Source: Corynebacterium oculi (GTDB taxonomy: Bacteria; Actinomycetota; Actinomycetes; Mycobacteriales; Mycobacteriaceae). From it: DNA of 64,000 nucleotides. The DNA is taken from positions 328,290 to 392,289 of the forward strand of contig NZ_LKST01000004.1 of NCBI RefSeq assembly GCF_001412105.1, written 5' to 3'. Made by a program: the position numbers and the translations under genes. Below, piece by piece: positions 18,917 through 28,111 of the stretch (position 1 is its first letter; each line of letters begins with the position of its first letter). Under the pieces are notes generated by a model, which was not told the DNA's origin, did not search any database, and saw only the letters and a list, made by a program, of their open reading frames with translations.

Positions 18917-19930
18917 ATGAGCAGTACAACGACATCTCCACTTTCCCACTCCACTCTCGTTCCCCGAGAAAAAGTCCATCGCGACGCGCTCTCGGAGGTG
19001 TACTTAACCGACATCATCTGCGATCGGTTCCCGCATTTCCGAGTAGGGATTCATCTACCAAAGTCTCACAGCTACTACAGCGATCACATTGGTCTTGCCG
19101 AGAAGCACTATGATCCACTTCTATTGCTGGAAGCTTTTCGCCAAACGTCCATCCTCATCACCCATACCCATCTCAATGTAGATCTCAATCAAGCTTTCAT
19201 CTTTAACTATGGAGAACTTCACATAAACTCCCATGCGGCTACACAGATCAGTATTTTCCCCGGTAATGGGGAGATAAGCGCCACCATTACCGACGAGAAA
19301 AAACGCAGTGAAGAAACAATCGGAATAACGCTGGACATGACCTGCGTCCTTCGTGACCGTACCGCTGCCACCATGAAAATGATCATTCAGTGGATGCCCA
19401 AAGACGTGTGGATGCGCATCAGAAATAAGGGTAGAGAGCGAATCAATCTTCCAGTATATTCACCCAACACATACCCCGACCCGAGCCGAAGCTCGCACAC
19501 CTTACCAGGAGTACATATTCCAGAAGTACTTGGAAGAAGAATTGATCACAATATTGTCCTAGGAGAATACCAGGATCAAGAAGAAACATTTCAAGTCGAT
19601 GTCCTCGTTAATCAGCACCACCCCAGCCTATTCGATCACCCGCTTGACCATATCCCCGGAGCAGTCCTCTTTGAGGCATTGCGCCAATCAGGGATACTCT
19701 TCACACATGAGAAATATGCACTGAGCGCACGCCGACTTCTCCTTCAATCTCTAGCTATAGAGTTCCTTCGCTTTGGAGAACTCGATCTACACACCAAGGC
19801 CATCATCAGAGAAAAAGAGTCCACCACTATGGGGTTCGTCGTTTCGATTGACCTTCTCCAAGAGGATGAGGTCATCGCACGCGGAAAAGCTCATTTCACA
19901 AAACAGCCAATACTTGATACTGAGGAGTAA
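18917..19930 (+). CDS. AfsA-like protein (A-factor/gamma-butyrolactone synthase family)
   Basis: 337-residue protein with two AfsA-type hotdog domains. The first (about 16-170) opens with VHRDALSEVYLTD and contains HYDPLLLLEAFRQTS; the second (about 200-330) contains DHPLDHIPGAVLFEALRQ. The paired acidic-Glu and Arg-Gln positions are the family hallmark. AfsA of Streptomyces griseus condenses dihydroxyacetone phosphate with a beta-ketoacyl thioester to start A-factor synthesis; MmfL and SrrX act likewise for furans and butenolides. ATG at 18917 with AAGGGG 5-6 bases upstream. It leads an operon with a HAD phosphatase 2 bases on. AT-rich codon use differs from flanking genes, suggesting transfer. 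The exact product is unknown. Confidence 0.88.
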   Translation: MSSTTTSPLSHSTLVPREKVHRDALSEVYLTDIICDRFPHFRVGIHLPKSHSYYSDHIGLAEKHYDPLLLLEAFRQTSILITHTHLNVDLNQAFIFNYGELHINSHAATQISIFPGNGEISATITDEKKRSEETIGITLDMTCVLRDRTAATMKMIIQWMPKDVWMRIRNKGRERINLPVYSPNTYPDPSRSSHTLPGVHIPEVLGRRIDHNIVLGEYQDQEETFQVDVLVNQHHPSLFDHPLDHIPGAVLFEALRQSGILFTHEKYALSARRLLLQSLAIEFLRFGELDLHTKAIIREKESTTMGFVVSIDLLQEDEVIARGKAHFTKQPILDTEE

Positions 19931-19932
19931 TC

Positions 19933-20625
19933 ATGGAAATGACCATACCTGAGTATGGAAAATATTCCCACTATAACACTATTTTCTTTGACTTCGGCGG
20001 AGTCCTCTCTCCCCCTCTTGACGTTCTATTCCAGTCCTATGAGGAAAAAACGGGAATCAAAAAGGAAGAATTATCAAGCGCCATGTACAGCGTGGCAAGG
20101 GAGATGAAAGTTCCCACCCTGGCACCGATTGAACTTGCGCTGATTACAGAAGAAGAGTGGATGAGACGCATTCACTCTTGGCTCAATAAGAGAAAGATAG
20201 ATACTTCTAGATCAGATTTAGATTTTGGGCGGCAGTGGTTCGCCGGCCATACGGTAAACGGTTCAATGAAAGACCTCCTACTGAGACTAAAGGATAGTGG
20301 ATACAAGGTGGGGTTACTCACTAATAATGTAAGAGAGTGGGAACCTTACTGGCGTTCGATGGTTTGCCTCGATGAGCATGTAGACACAATCATTGATTCC
20401 TATGCCGTGGGGGTACGGAAGCCGGATCCGGCTATCTTCCTCCTTGCAACCGAAAAGATTTCTTCCGAGCCCAACCAGTGCATCCTGATTGACGATCTTA
20501 GGGAGAACTGTCTATCCGCAGAATCTTGCGGATGGTCTTCAGTTCAATTCTCCAGCGATGAACAGGTAGTACAAGACATCATTGGCCTACTGAGCCGAGA
20601 AGCAAAGGATGGTAACCGTGACTAA
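19933..20625 (+). CDS. HAD-family phosphatase of the AfsA operon
   Basis: 230-residue HAD hydrolase with motif I FFDFGGVLS (nucleophile Asp20), motif II LLTNN, Lys in GVRKPDPAIF, and motif IV LIDDLRENC (Asp187-Asp188). The helical cap lies at about 35-105. The start codon is two bases after the AfsA-like stop, and its end overlaps the start of the MFS gene, so co-translation is likely. In AfsA-type pathways a phosphatase is needed to remove the phosphate contributed by dihydroxyacetone phosphate (MmfP in methylenomycin furans is of this superfamily), and that is the inferred role here. Confidence 0.85.
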   Translation: MEMTIPEYGKYSHYNTIFFDFGGVLSPPLDVLFQSYEEKTGIKKEELSSAMYSVAREMKVPTLAPIELALITEEEWMRRIHSWLNKRKIDTSRSDLDFGRQWFAGHTVNGSMKDLLLRLKDSGYKVGLLTNNVREWEPYWRSMVCLDEHVDTIIDSYAVGVRKPDPAIFLLATEKISSEPNQCILIDDLRENCLSAESCGWSSVQFSSDEQVVQDIIGLLSREAKDGNRD

Positions 20626-22138
20626 AAGTACTCAGGGAGGAAAAACCCAATGTTCTCCTCGCAGCCATCCTCCTTGCCGTAGTGATCGTACCAATGGGCG
20701 TATCAGGAACCGGAGTAGCCTTACCTTATATCGCCTCGGACCTGGGATCTCATCCGACCCGGTTGCAGTGGGTTGTCAATGGATTTAATTTGACCTTCGC
20801 GGTATTCAGCCTGGTTGCCGGATCCATCTCCGACCACCTGGGGCGAAAGCGCGGATTGCTTCTAGGGTCTTTTATATTTGGCCTATCGGGTGTACTTAGC
20901 GCCCTAGCACCAAACCTTATAATTCTTGATATAGCCCGTGGCATCGCAGGAATTGGTGCTGCAATTATATTCGCCTGTTCGGGAGCATTACTTGCCGTTA
21001 CCTTTTCAGGATCGGCCTCTGCTCGTGCATTTGATTTGTTCGGCACTGCGGCTGGCGTCGGACTTGGTCTCGGCCCCACCGTTTCCTCACTGGCAATTGC
21101 AGCAACGGGATGGAAAGGGATATTTTGGTTCAGCGCAGTGGCTATAAGTATCTCAATCTTCCTTACTTTGGCTTCAAGAATAAGAGATACCTCTACCCCC
21201 AACCAAAGTAAGGTAGACTATCCAGGGGCCATCACTTTTGCCGCCTCGTTGAGCCTAATTATTACCGGCATAGCCCAGAGCAATACCTGGGGGTGTACTT
21301 CCTTGGGTACAGTCACCTTAATCTGTCTAGGTATGGTATTGTTCATCGCGTTCATTTAGGTAGAAAAAAATGCAGATAACCCTCTTCTCGATTTGAGCTT
21401 ACTCAAGTCTCCCCGCATGGTAGGCCTTCTTTCCGTACCAGTTGCAGGCGCAATAGGGTTTGTAACTTTACTCACCTATTACCCTACTTTTCTCACTATC
21501 GTCTGGAAATTATCTTCGCAGAAACTAGGAAAGGTCATGCTCATCATGACTATTCCAGTAGTTATCGGCCCTCTCATTGCCGGGAAACTCTACAATAAAG
21601 GGGTCCCTGCTCAGATTATTCTATCTAGCAGCATTGCATTTTTCGCGCTCGGCGCAGCCCTACTCACAGTCCAGGACACGACTCCAAGCATTCCCTCCCT
21701 CATCATCCCATTCCTCATAATTGGACTTGGATTTGGACTAGGAGTCGGACTAGTTGATGGACAAGCAATTGGATCAGTTCCCGAAGAGAAATCTGGAATG
21801 GTATCGGGCCTCGTTTCCACCGTTCGATTGGGTAGTCAAGCAATAGTAGTTGCAGTATTCGCAGGAATTTTGAGCACCAGCGTCGGAGCAGGTGTCAAGA
21901 AAACACTCCCCGACAAGATCGCAGAGGAAGATCAAAAGGAATCATCAATAAAGTAGTCAGTGGAGAAATCGGAGGCATACACATCACCGACATTGAGATA
22001 AACTCCTTGCAAGAAGCTTTTAGCCAAGGACTGACCCCAATCCTATGGACGCTTGCGGCAATAAGTCTTATACTATCCATCACAGTTTTCGCATTGCTAA
22101 GCAGCAGAAACTCTGCCGTTAAATCTACGGAAGGATAA
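20609..22138 (+). pseudogene. Drug:H+ antiporter-2 (EmrB/QacA-like) MFS exporter, multiply disrupted
   Basis: Fragments of one 14-helix exporter: a short start (TKSTQGGKTQ, from ATG 20609 or GTG 20618), then after a shift near 20645 NVLLAAILLAVV with LPYIASDLGS, LQWVVNGFNLTFA and SDHLGRKRG (to 21356); an in-frame TAG at 21357; continuation VEKNADNPLLDLSLLKSPRMVG to about 21940; and, after a second shift, the last helix PILWTLAAISLILSITVFALL ending at 22138. Three lesions, one a nonsense codon, argue for real decay. The gene sits inside the AfsA operon and was probably the exporter of its product. Confidence 0.75.
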
Positions 22139-22139
22139 A

Positions 22140-23327
22140 ATGAATCCCCTTGTGACAGATATTCCAAACCTGGATACTCCTGCTCCCTATATTCGCGAGT
22201 GGAAGGGAGAAGATGGCCTAACCCGGGTTCAACTCCCCAGCGGCCACGAAGCAATCAGCCTTAGTGATTATGATCAGGTTAAAACCCTCATGCTCGACCG
22301 CAGCGCCAGTCGGTCTCTCTGCAATGTAGAGGGCGGCCCCTCTTTCATGCCGACCAACTGGGCACCAGAGGTTCTCATTAATCTCGATGCTCCTATCCAT
22401 GGCCAGGTTCGTCGGTTCGTTTCTCACGAGTTTAGCGCTCGCGCTATCAGTACTCTCGTTCCCACGATCATCGGCTTAACTCATCAATGCCTTGATACCC
22501 TACAAGAATCTTCTCAACCAGATCTTGTTACAGACGTATTTCGTATCGTGCCTGCACAGGTAGTCTGTACCATGCTTGGCGTGAGCACAGATCGCGCCAC
22601 ATGGATGAATAATTTAGGGCGGATAATACAGATGGCACCCCGGGATAATATTGAAGTAATTGAAGAATCCTGGACGGAGCTATACGGCTGGGTTCAACGG
22701 TTGGTAAAAGGAGAAGAACATTCTAGCCCTGGAGGCTTGGTTGATATCTATCGTAAGCGTTCCATGCAGCCAGAGTTCCATGATATCTCCGAGACCCTCC
22801 TAGCTGGAACGGTCATGGGAATCGTCCTCGGCGGCGATAACAACGTGAGTACCATGCTTTCAAAAATCGTCTATACAGCTTTAGCTTTTCCTAAATTCTA
22901 CGGCGGAATTGTCTCGGGAGAAATACCAGTAGAGGGATTCGTTGAGGAGATCTTGCGCCTTATGCCGCTAGGCACTCCCGGTTCCTTCCCGCGCGAGCTA
23001 ACTCAACCCCTCCCCATTGGGGAAAGAGAACTATCTGTGGGTACAATCGTATATCCGTACATAAACGCAGCCAACCGGGACCCCAAGGTATTCGAGAGAC
23101 CGCTAGAGATTAATCCTTTCCGTCCTGGTAAAAAACATCTACAGTACGGTTACGGCATGCACCGTTGCATGGGTTCCGCCCTAGCGCAAATAGAGTTAAT
23201 TACGATAATTGGAACCATTGCGGAACGTTTTCCCAATCTCCAACTTTCCCTTGCCCCCTCAGACATACCCTGGGATAGAGGAATAGGTTTACGCAGACCT
23301 TCCCGCCTTCCCGTTTTTCTTGGATAG
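22140..23327 (+). CDS. Cytochrome P450 monooxygenase of the AfsA operon
   Basis: 395-residue bacterial soluble P450. The heme-binding segment is YGYGMHRCMG with Cys343 as ligand, the K-helix ExxR is EEILR, and AANRDPKVFERP and INPFRPGKKHLQYG are typical of the meander region. The I-helix reads VLGGDNNVSTML: the usual acid-Thr pair is replaced by Asn234-Asn235, seen in P450s with unusual oxygen chemistry, so the reaction is hard to predict. It starts two bases after the exporter remnant. In Streptomyces, P450s act in avenolide (Cyp17) and SRB butenolide (SrrO) signal synthesis next to AfsA-type genes or acyl-CoA oxidases; a similar tailoring role is inferred. Confidence 0.9.
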   Translation: MNPLVTDIPNLDTPAPYIREWKGEDGLTRVQLPSGHEAISLSDYDQVKTLMLDRSASRSLCNVEGGPSFMPTNWAPEVLINLDAPIHGQVRRFVSHEFSARAISTLVPTIIGLTHQCLDTLQESSQPDLVTDVFRIVPAQVVCTMLGVSTDRATWMNNLGRIIQMAPRDNIEVIEESWTELYGWVQRLVKGEEHSSPGGLVDIYRKRSMQPEFHDISETLLAGTVMGIVLGGDNNVSTMLSKIVYTALAFPKFYGGIVSGEIPVEGFVEEILRLMPLGTPGSFPRELTQPLPIGERELSVGTIVYPYINAANRDPKVFERPLEINPFRPGKKHLQYGYGMHRCMGSALAQIELITIIGTIAERFPNLQLSLAPSDIPWDRGIGLRRPSRLPVFLG

Positions 23328-23342
23328 AAGGGACAGAAGATC

Positions 23343-24845
23343 ATGAGAAAACACTATGACGTAGTTATCGTCGGTGGTGGCCCCGTAGGAATGTTGGTGG
23401 CCAATGAGTTAGCATTACACGATATTTCCGCTGTGGTGCTAGAAAAGCGTCACACGATCAGCGAATACCCGAAGGCTGGTACCTATCATGCGCGCGCTAT
23501 CTCTACGCTCATCCGTCGAGGCATCGTAGCTTCTCCACGGCGTACCACCGATCACTTGGCTAATACAGTCGAGCCGTTTCAGTTCGCAGGGTATCCCTGG
23601 CTCAGCCTCCGTACTCGAACAATTGATGGACCAGTTATGCTTGGCATCGCGCAGGCGGATCTTGAACGAGCAATTAGCCGCCATGCGGAAGGCTGTGGTG
23701 CCAAAGTTTTGCGAGGGCATTGCGTGACTGCGGTTTCACAAACGGAGACGGAAGCTTTCATCCAGTCTCTTGATGATGAGGGGAACGAGCACTCTTTCAC
23801 CGCAGACTACGTTATTGGTGCTGACGGTGGACGGAGCATAGTACGGCAATCGGGAGATTTTGATATTCGAGAATATGCTCCCACCATGCGCGCCATGCTC
23901 GGTTTGGTCTCCCTCCCCCACCCAAATCAGATTCCTAATGGCTGGTCACACACTCCACGAGGGTGGACTCTACTAAATCATAATCCCTATGGAGAGAGCC
24001 GACTGATTGTTTTTGAATTCGATGGCCCTGTCTCCGATCGTAAGGCTTCAGTTACCCCCGAAGAGTTTTCTTCCGCCGTTGAACGTGTCGTCGGCAATCC
24101 CGTGGAACTAGTTTCCCCCCATTACTTGAATCGGTTTAGCGATTATAGTCGCATAGCCCGAAGCTATCGCGATCGCCGTCTTTTCCTCGCCGGAGATGCC
24201 GCTCATATCCATTACCCTCTCGGAGGTCAGGGCCTCAATACCGGAATCATTGATGCCGTGAACCTGGGATGGAAAATCAGCGCCGTCCTCTGTGGGGCGG
24301 CCGAGGAACAATTGCTCGATACTTACGGACAGGAACGGGAATCGGCAGGTCAGTGGCTGATTAATAATACTCGCCTGCAATCCCTCATGATGAACCCTGA
24401 CCCTATCTACGACACAATCCGTCACACCATGGCGGAAATGCTCTGCCACCAGGAATCACACGATTGGCTGGCCGACCGCATCAATGGGGTATCTGCTCAA
24501 TACAGCGTGGGACTGGAGGAATACCCGGATCTTGATGGAACGTTCATGCCTGATTTAGAGATCGCGTTAAATAAGGAGATTACTACTATTAGTAGACTGC
24601 TCGGTGACGGGAAGTTTTTAATTATTTCAACAGAAAAGATCCTCAAAAATATTCCAATCCCCAAGTTCACCAATCCCATATCTCTCAGTAAAGAACTCCC
24701 TCAAGACTTCCCCGAGGTCATTGTTGTTCGTCCCGATGGTTATATCGCCTGGGCAGGAAGAGCAGAAGAAGAGAAAACTATGTTATCCTGCTTGCATAGT
24801 TACTTCTCGCTGACTTGCAATAACGAGGAAAAGGCACATGACTGA
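23343..24845 (+). CDS. FAD-dependent class A monooxygenase (PheA/TfdB type)
   Basis: 500-residue flavoprotein hydroxylase. It shows the dinucleotide-binding VVIVGGGPVGML (residues 8-19), the DG motif VIGADGGRSIVR, and the second FAD motif LFLAGDAAHIHYPLGGQGLN, with a C-terminal thioredoxin-like domain from about residue 395. Relatives hydroxylate aromatic polyketides or phenols (RdmE, RebC, PheA). Coupled to the P450 gene (15 bases) and overlapping the next gene by 8 bases. Two oxygenases after AfsA and a phosphatase suggest the scaffold is oxidised further. No butenolide or gamma-butyrolactone reductase is seen in the operon; this enzyme is not a replacement by family. Role inferred. Confidence 0.88.
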   Translation: MRKHYDVVIVGGGPVGMLVANELALHDISAVVLEKRHTISEYPKAGTYHARAISTLIRRGIVASPRRTTDHLANTVEPFQFAGYPWLSLRTRTIDGPVMLGIAQADLERAISRHAEGCGAKVLRGHCVTAVSQTETEAFIQSLDDEGNEHSFTADYVIGADGGRSIVRQSGDFDIREYAPTMRAMLGLVSLPHPNQIPNGWSHTPRGWTLLNHNPYGESRLIVFEFDGPVSDRKASVTPEEFSSAVERVVGNPVELVSPHYLNRFSDYSRIARSYRDRRLFLAGDAAHIHYPLGGQGLNTGIIDAVNLGWKISAVLCGAAEEQLLDTYGQERESAGQWLINNTRLQSLMMNPDPIYDTIRHTMAEMLCHQESHDWLADRINGVSAQYSVGLEEYPDLDGTFMPDLEIALNKEITTISRLLGDGKFLIISTEKILKNIPIPKFTNPISLSKELPQDFPEVIVVRPDGYIAWAGRAEEEKTMLSCLHSYFSLTCNNEEKAHD

Positions 24846-25664
24846 GAGTTGGTTCCTTGTGGACACGGTAGGCGATTCTCCCTCCGTCCTGCGTATCGGC
24901 GCTCGGTCAAAACAATGGCGTCCACTCTCCAACAAATTTCGAGGATCAGTGCGCACCACCGTTCTTCGACTCTTAGAGACCGTCCTGAATAACCTCAAAC
25001 AATCCCAGGTACTTGTGGATCTTGCCGGACCAGGTCTGGCCGTAGCCTTTCCAGTCTTAGGAGTTACCCGCCATGTTCACGGGGTACTGATGTGGATAGG
25101 TGATCCCACGTATAGTCTTCCCAGGGAACCAGAAACAGAGGCATGGGGATGGGATCTCTCCGATCGGGCCGTTCCCTCCGCCGTTGTCAAAGCCAAAACT
25201 CCCTTTTCTCCAGGAGAAACGCTGACAGACTGGCTATCTCGTTTTCCCGGCCAGCCGATATTCTGCGTGTGGCTCAACAAATCCGCACAGCACAAACGGG
25301 AGCAAGACATAGCGGGGAGTATCTCGATCAACACCAGCGCGTCCATAAGTACACAATGCGATGCGTAGATACTTTTGAGGGCACCAGGGTGATAGGTGTC
25401 TCTGTGACTCTGCCCGAGATTCTCGCCAGCACCGATGTTGATGTTATATCTAGGAATATATTTGATCAGACCGCACTGGCGGCAAAACACGCCCCCGCTT
25501 TCCTGGACGATGCTTCACACCGCGTGATTGCGTGGCTTTCCCCACAACGGCCCAATCTCCCCGAGGCCGTATTACATGGCTTTGATCCCCTTCCCGCCTT
25601 ACCCAAAGGCACCACGCCAGCGCCCGCCACAGACGGCATTCTTCTTACGCATATCCCCATGTAA
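24838..25664 (+). pseudogene. GAF-like (DUF5593-type) regulatory protein gene, frameshifted
   Basis: Two frames join near 25245 (around CGTTTTCCCGG): an N-terminal GAF-like part (WFLVDTVGDSPSVLRIGA, VAFPVLGVTRHVHGVLMWIG, AWGWDLSD) and a continuation PADILRVAQQIRTAQTG through VIGVSVTLPEILASTD. The pattern resembles the actinobacterial GAF/PAS-like family with W-LVDT-G near the start and a WDL segment, often annotated DUF5593. No DNA-binding domain is visible. As the last gene of the AfsA operon it might have sensed its product, but this is speculation. The family assignment is from memory of the motif pattern and should be treated as tentative. Confidence 0.5.
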
Positions 25665-25671
25665 ATACGAC

Positions 25672-25702
25672 GTGCCACCGGGCACCCCAACCCCGGTGGC
25701 AC
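25672..25702. terminator. Hairpin between the island and glpK
   Basis: Perfect 11-bp inverted repeat (GTGCCACCGGG, 25672-25682, complement 25692-25702) in the 57-base gap between convergent genes. No T-run follows on either strand, so a bidirectional terminator is likely but weakly supported. Confidence 0.55.
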
Positions 25703-25721
25703 ACCTGGCGGACCGTAAAAC

Positions 25722-27254
<1,533 letters not shown>

Positions 27255-27373
27255 TAGTTCACTTGCTCCGTTTAAGTCTGTCCGTATTGTTCTACGGCTA
27301 AGCCCCCGTGAGGGGGCCGCGTTACTGCTACTGTGCTTTCCGCCGTAGGTCTCTCTCCACGTACTCTAGCGAT

Positions 27374-28111
27374 CTACAGCGCGGCGAGCAGGCCCACGGC
27401 CACCGCCGCCAGCATGGGGCCCACCACGGGCACCCAGGCGTAGCCCCAGTTGGGGTTGCCTTTGCCGGGGATCGGCAGCAGGAAGGCGTAGGCCAGGCGC
27501 GGGCCGAAGTCGCGCACCGGGTTCAGGGCGTAGCCCGTGGGGGTGCCCAGGGACATGCCGATGGACACGATCACGAAGGCCACGCCGAAGTAGGTCAGCG
27601 GGCCCAGTTCGCCGCCGGTGGGGCCGAAGGCGATGAAGATCAGCAGCACCGAGGTGGCGATGAACTCCGTGACGGTGTTCCACAGGTTGTTCGGCTCGGC
27701 CGGGCCGGTGAAGAAAATCCCCCCGGTCTCACTATTCGCTCCGGTGACCTTGCCCTGCTCGTCAACGTTGTTGGCGTCGAAAAGCTGCTTGAACGCCGCC
27801 CAGGCCAGCACGGCGCCGAAGATGGCGCCGAGGAGCTGCCCACCCACATAGGCCGGGACGAGCGACCAGGACACCGCGCCCTTGAGCGCCAGCATCACGG
27901 TGACCGCCGGATTGAGGTGGCCGCCGGAGACGTCGGCCACGCTGGCGCCCACGTAGACGGCCATGCCCCAGCCGAAGGCGATGAGCACCCAGCCGGTGCC
28001 CTTGCCGCCGGAGGTGCGCAGCGCGTTCACCGCGCAGACGCCGTTGCCCAGGAGCAACAGCAGGGTGGTTCCTAGGAACTCCCACAGGAAAGCATCAGTA
28101 GCAGTAAGCAT
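27374..28111 (-). CDS. glpF: Glycerol uptake facilitator (aquaglyceroporin)
   Basis: 245-residue MIP-family channel with six membrane segments. The first loop motif is HLNPAVTVML; the second, normally NPARD, reads ALNPVRDFGPR, so Ala is replaced by Val next to the pore Arg. The Asp after the Arg (NPxRD) marks the glycerol-permeable branch. The gene follows glpD with a one-base overlap, so glycerol entry and oxidation are co-expressed. Function is well supported by context; effect of the Val is unknown. Confidence 0.92.
   Translation of the reverse strand: MLTATDAFLWEFLGTTLLLLLGNGVCAVNALRTSGGKGTGWVLIAFGWGMAVYVGASVADVSGGHLNPAVTVMLALKGAVSWSLVPAYVGGQLLGAIFGAVLAWAAFKQLFDANNVDEQGKVTGANSETGGIFFTGPAEPNNLWNTVTEFIATSVLLIFIAFGPTGGELGPLTYFGVAFVIVSIGMSLGTPTGYALNPVRDFGPRLAYAFLLPIPGKGNPNWGYAWVPVVGPMLAAVAVGLLAAL

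Noticed and set aside
27302..27317. Riboswitch or strong terminator between glpF and glpK
   Set aside because: Only a 6-bp GC stem without a T-run; too little to call beyond an intercistronic hairpin.
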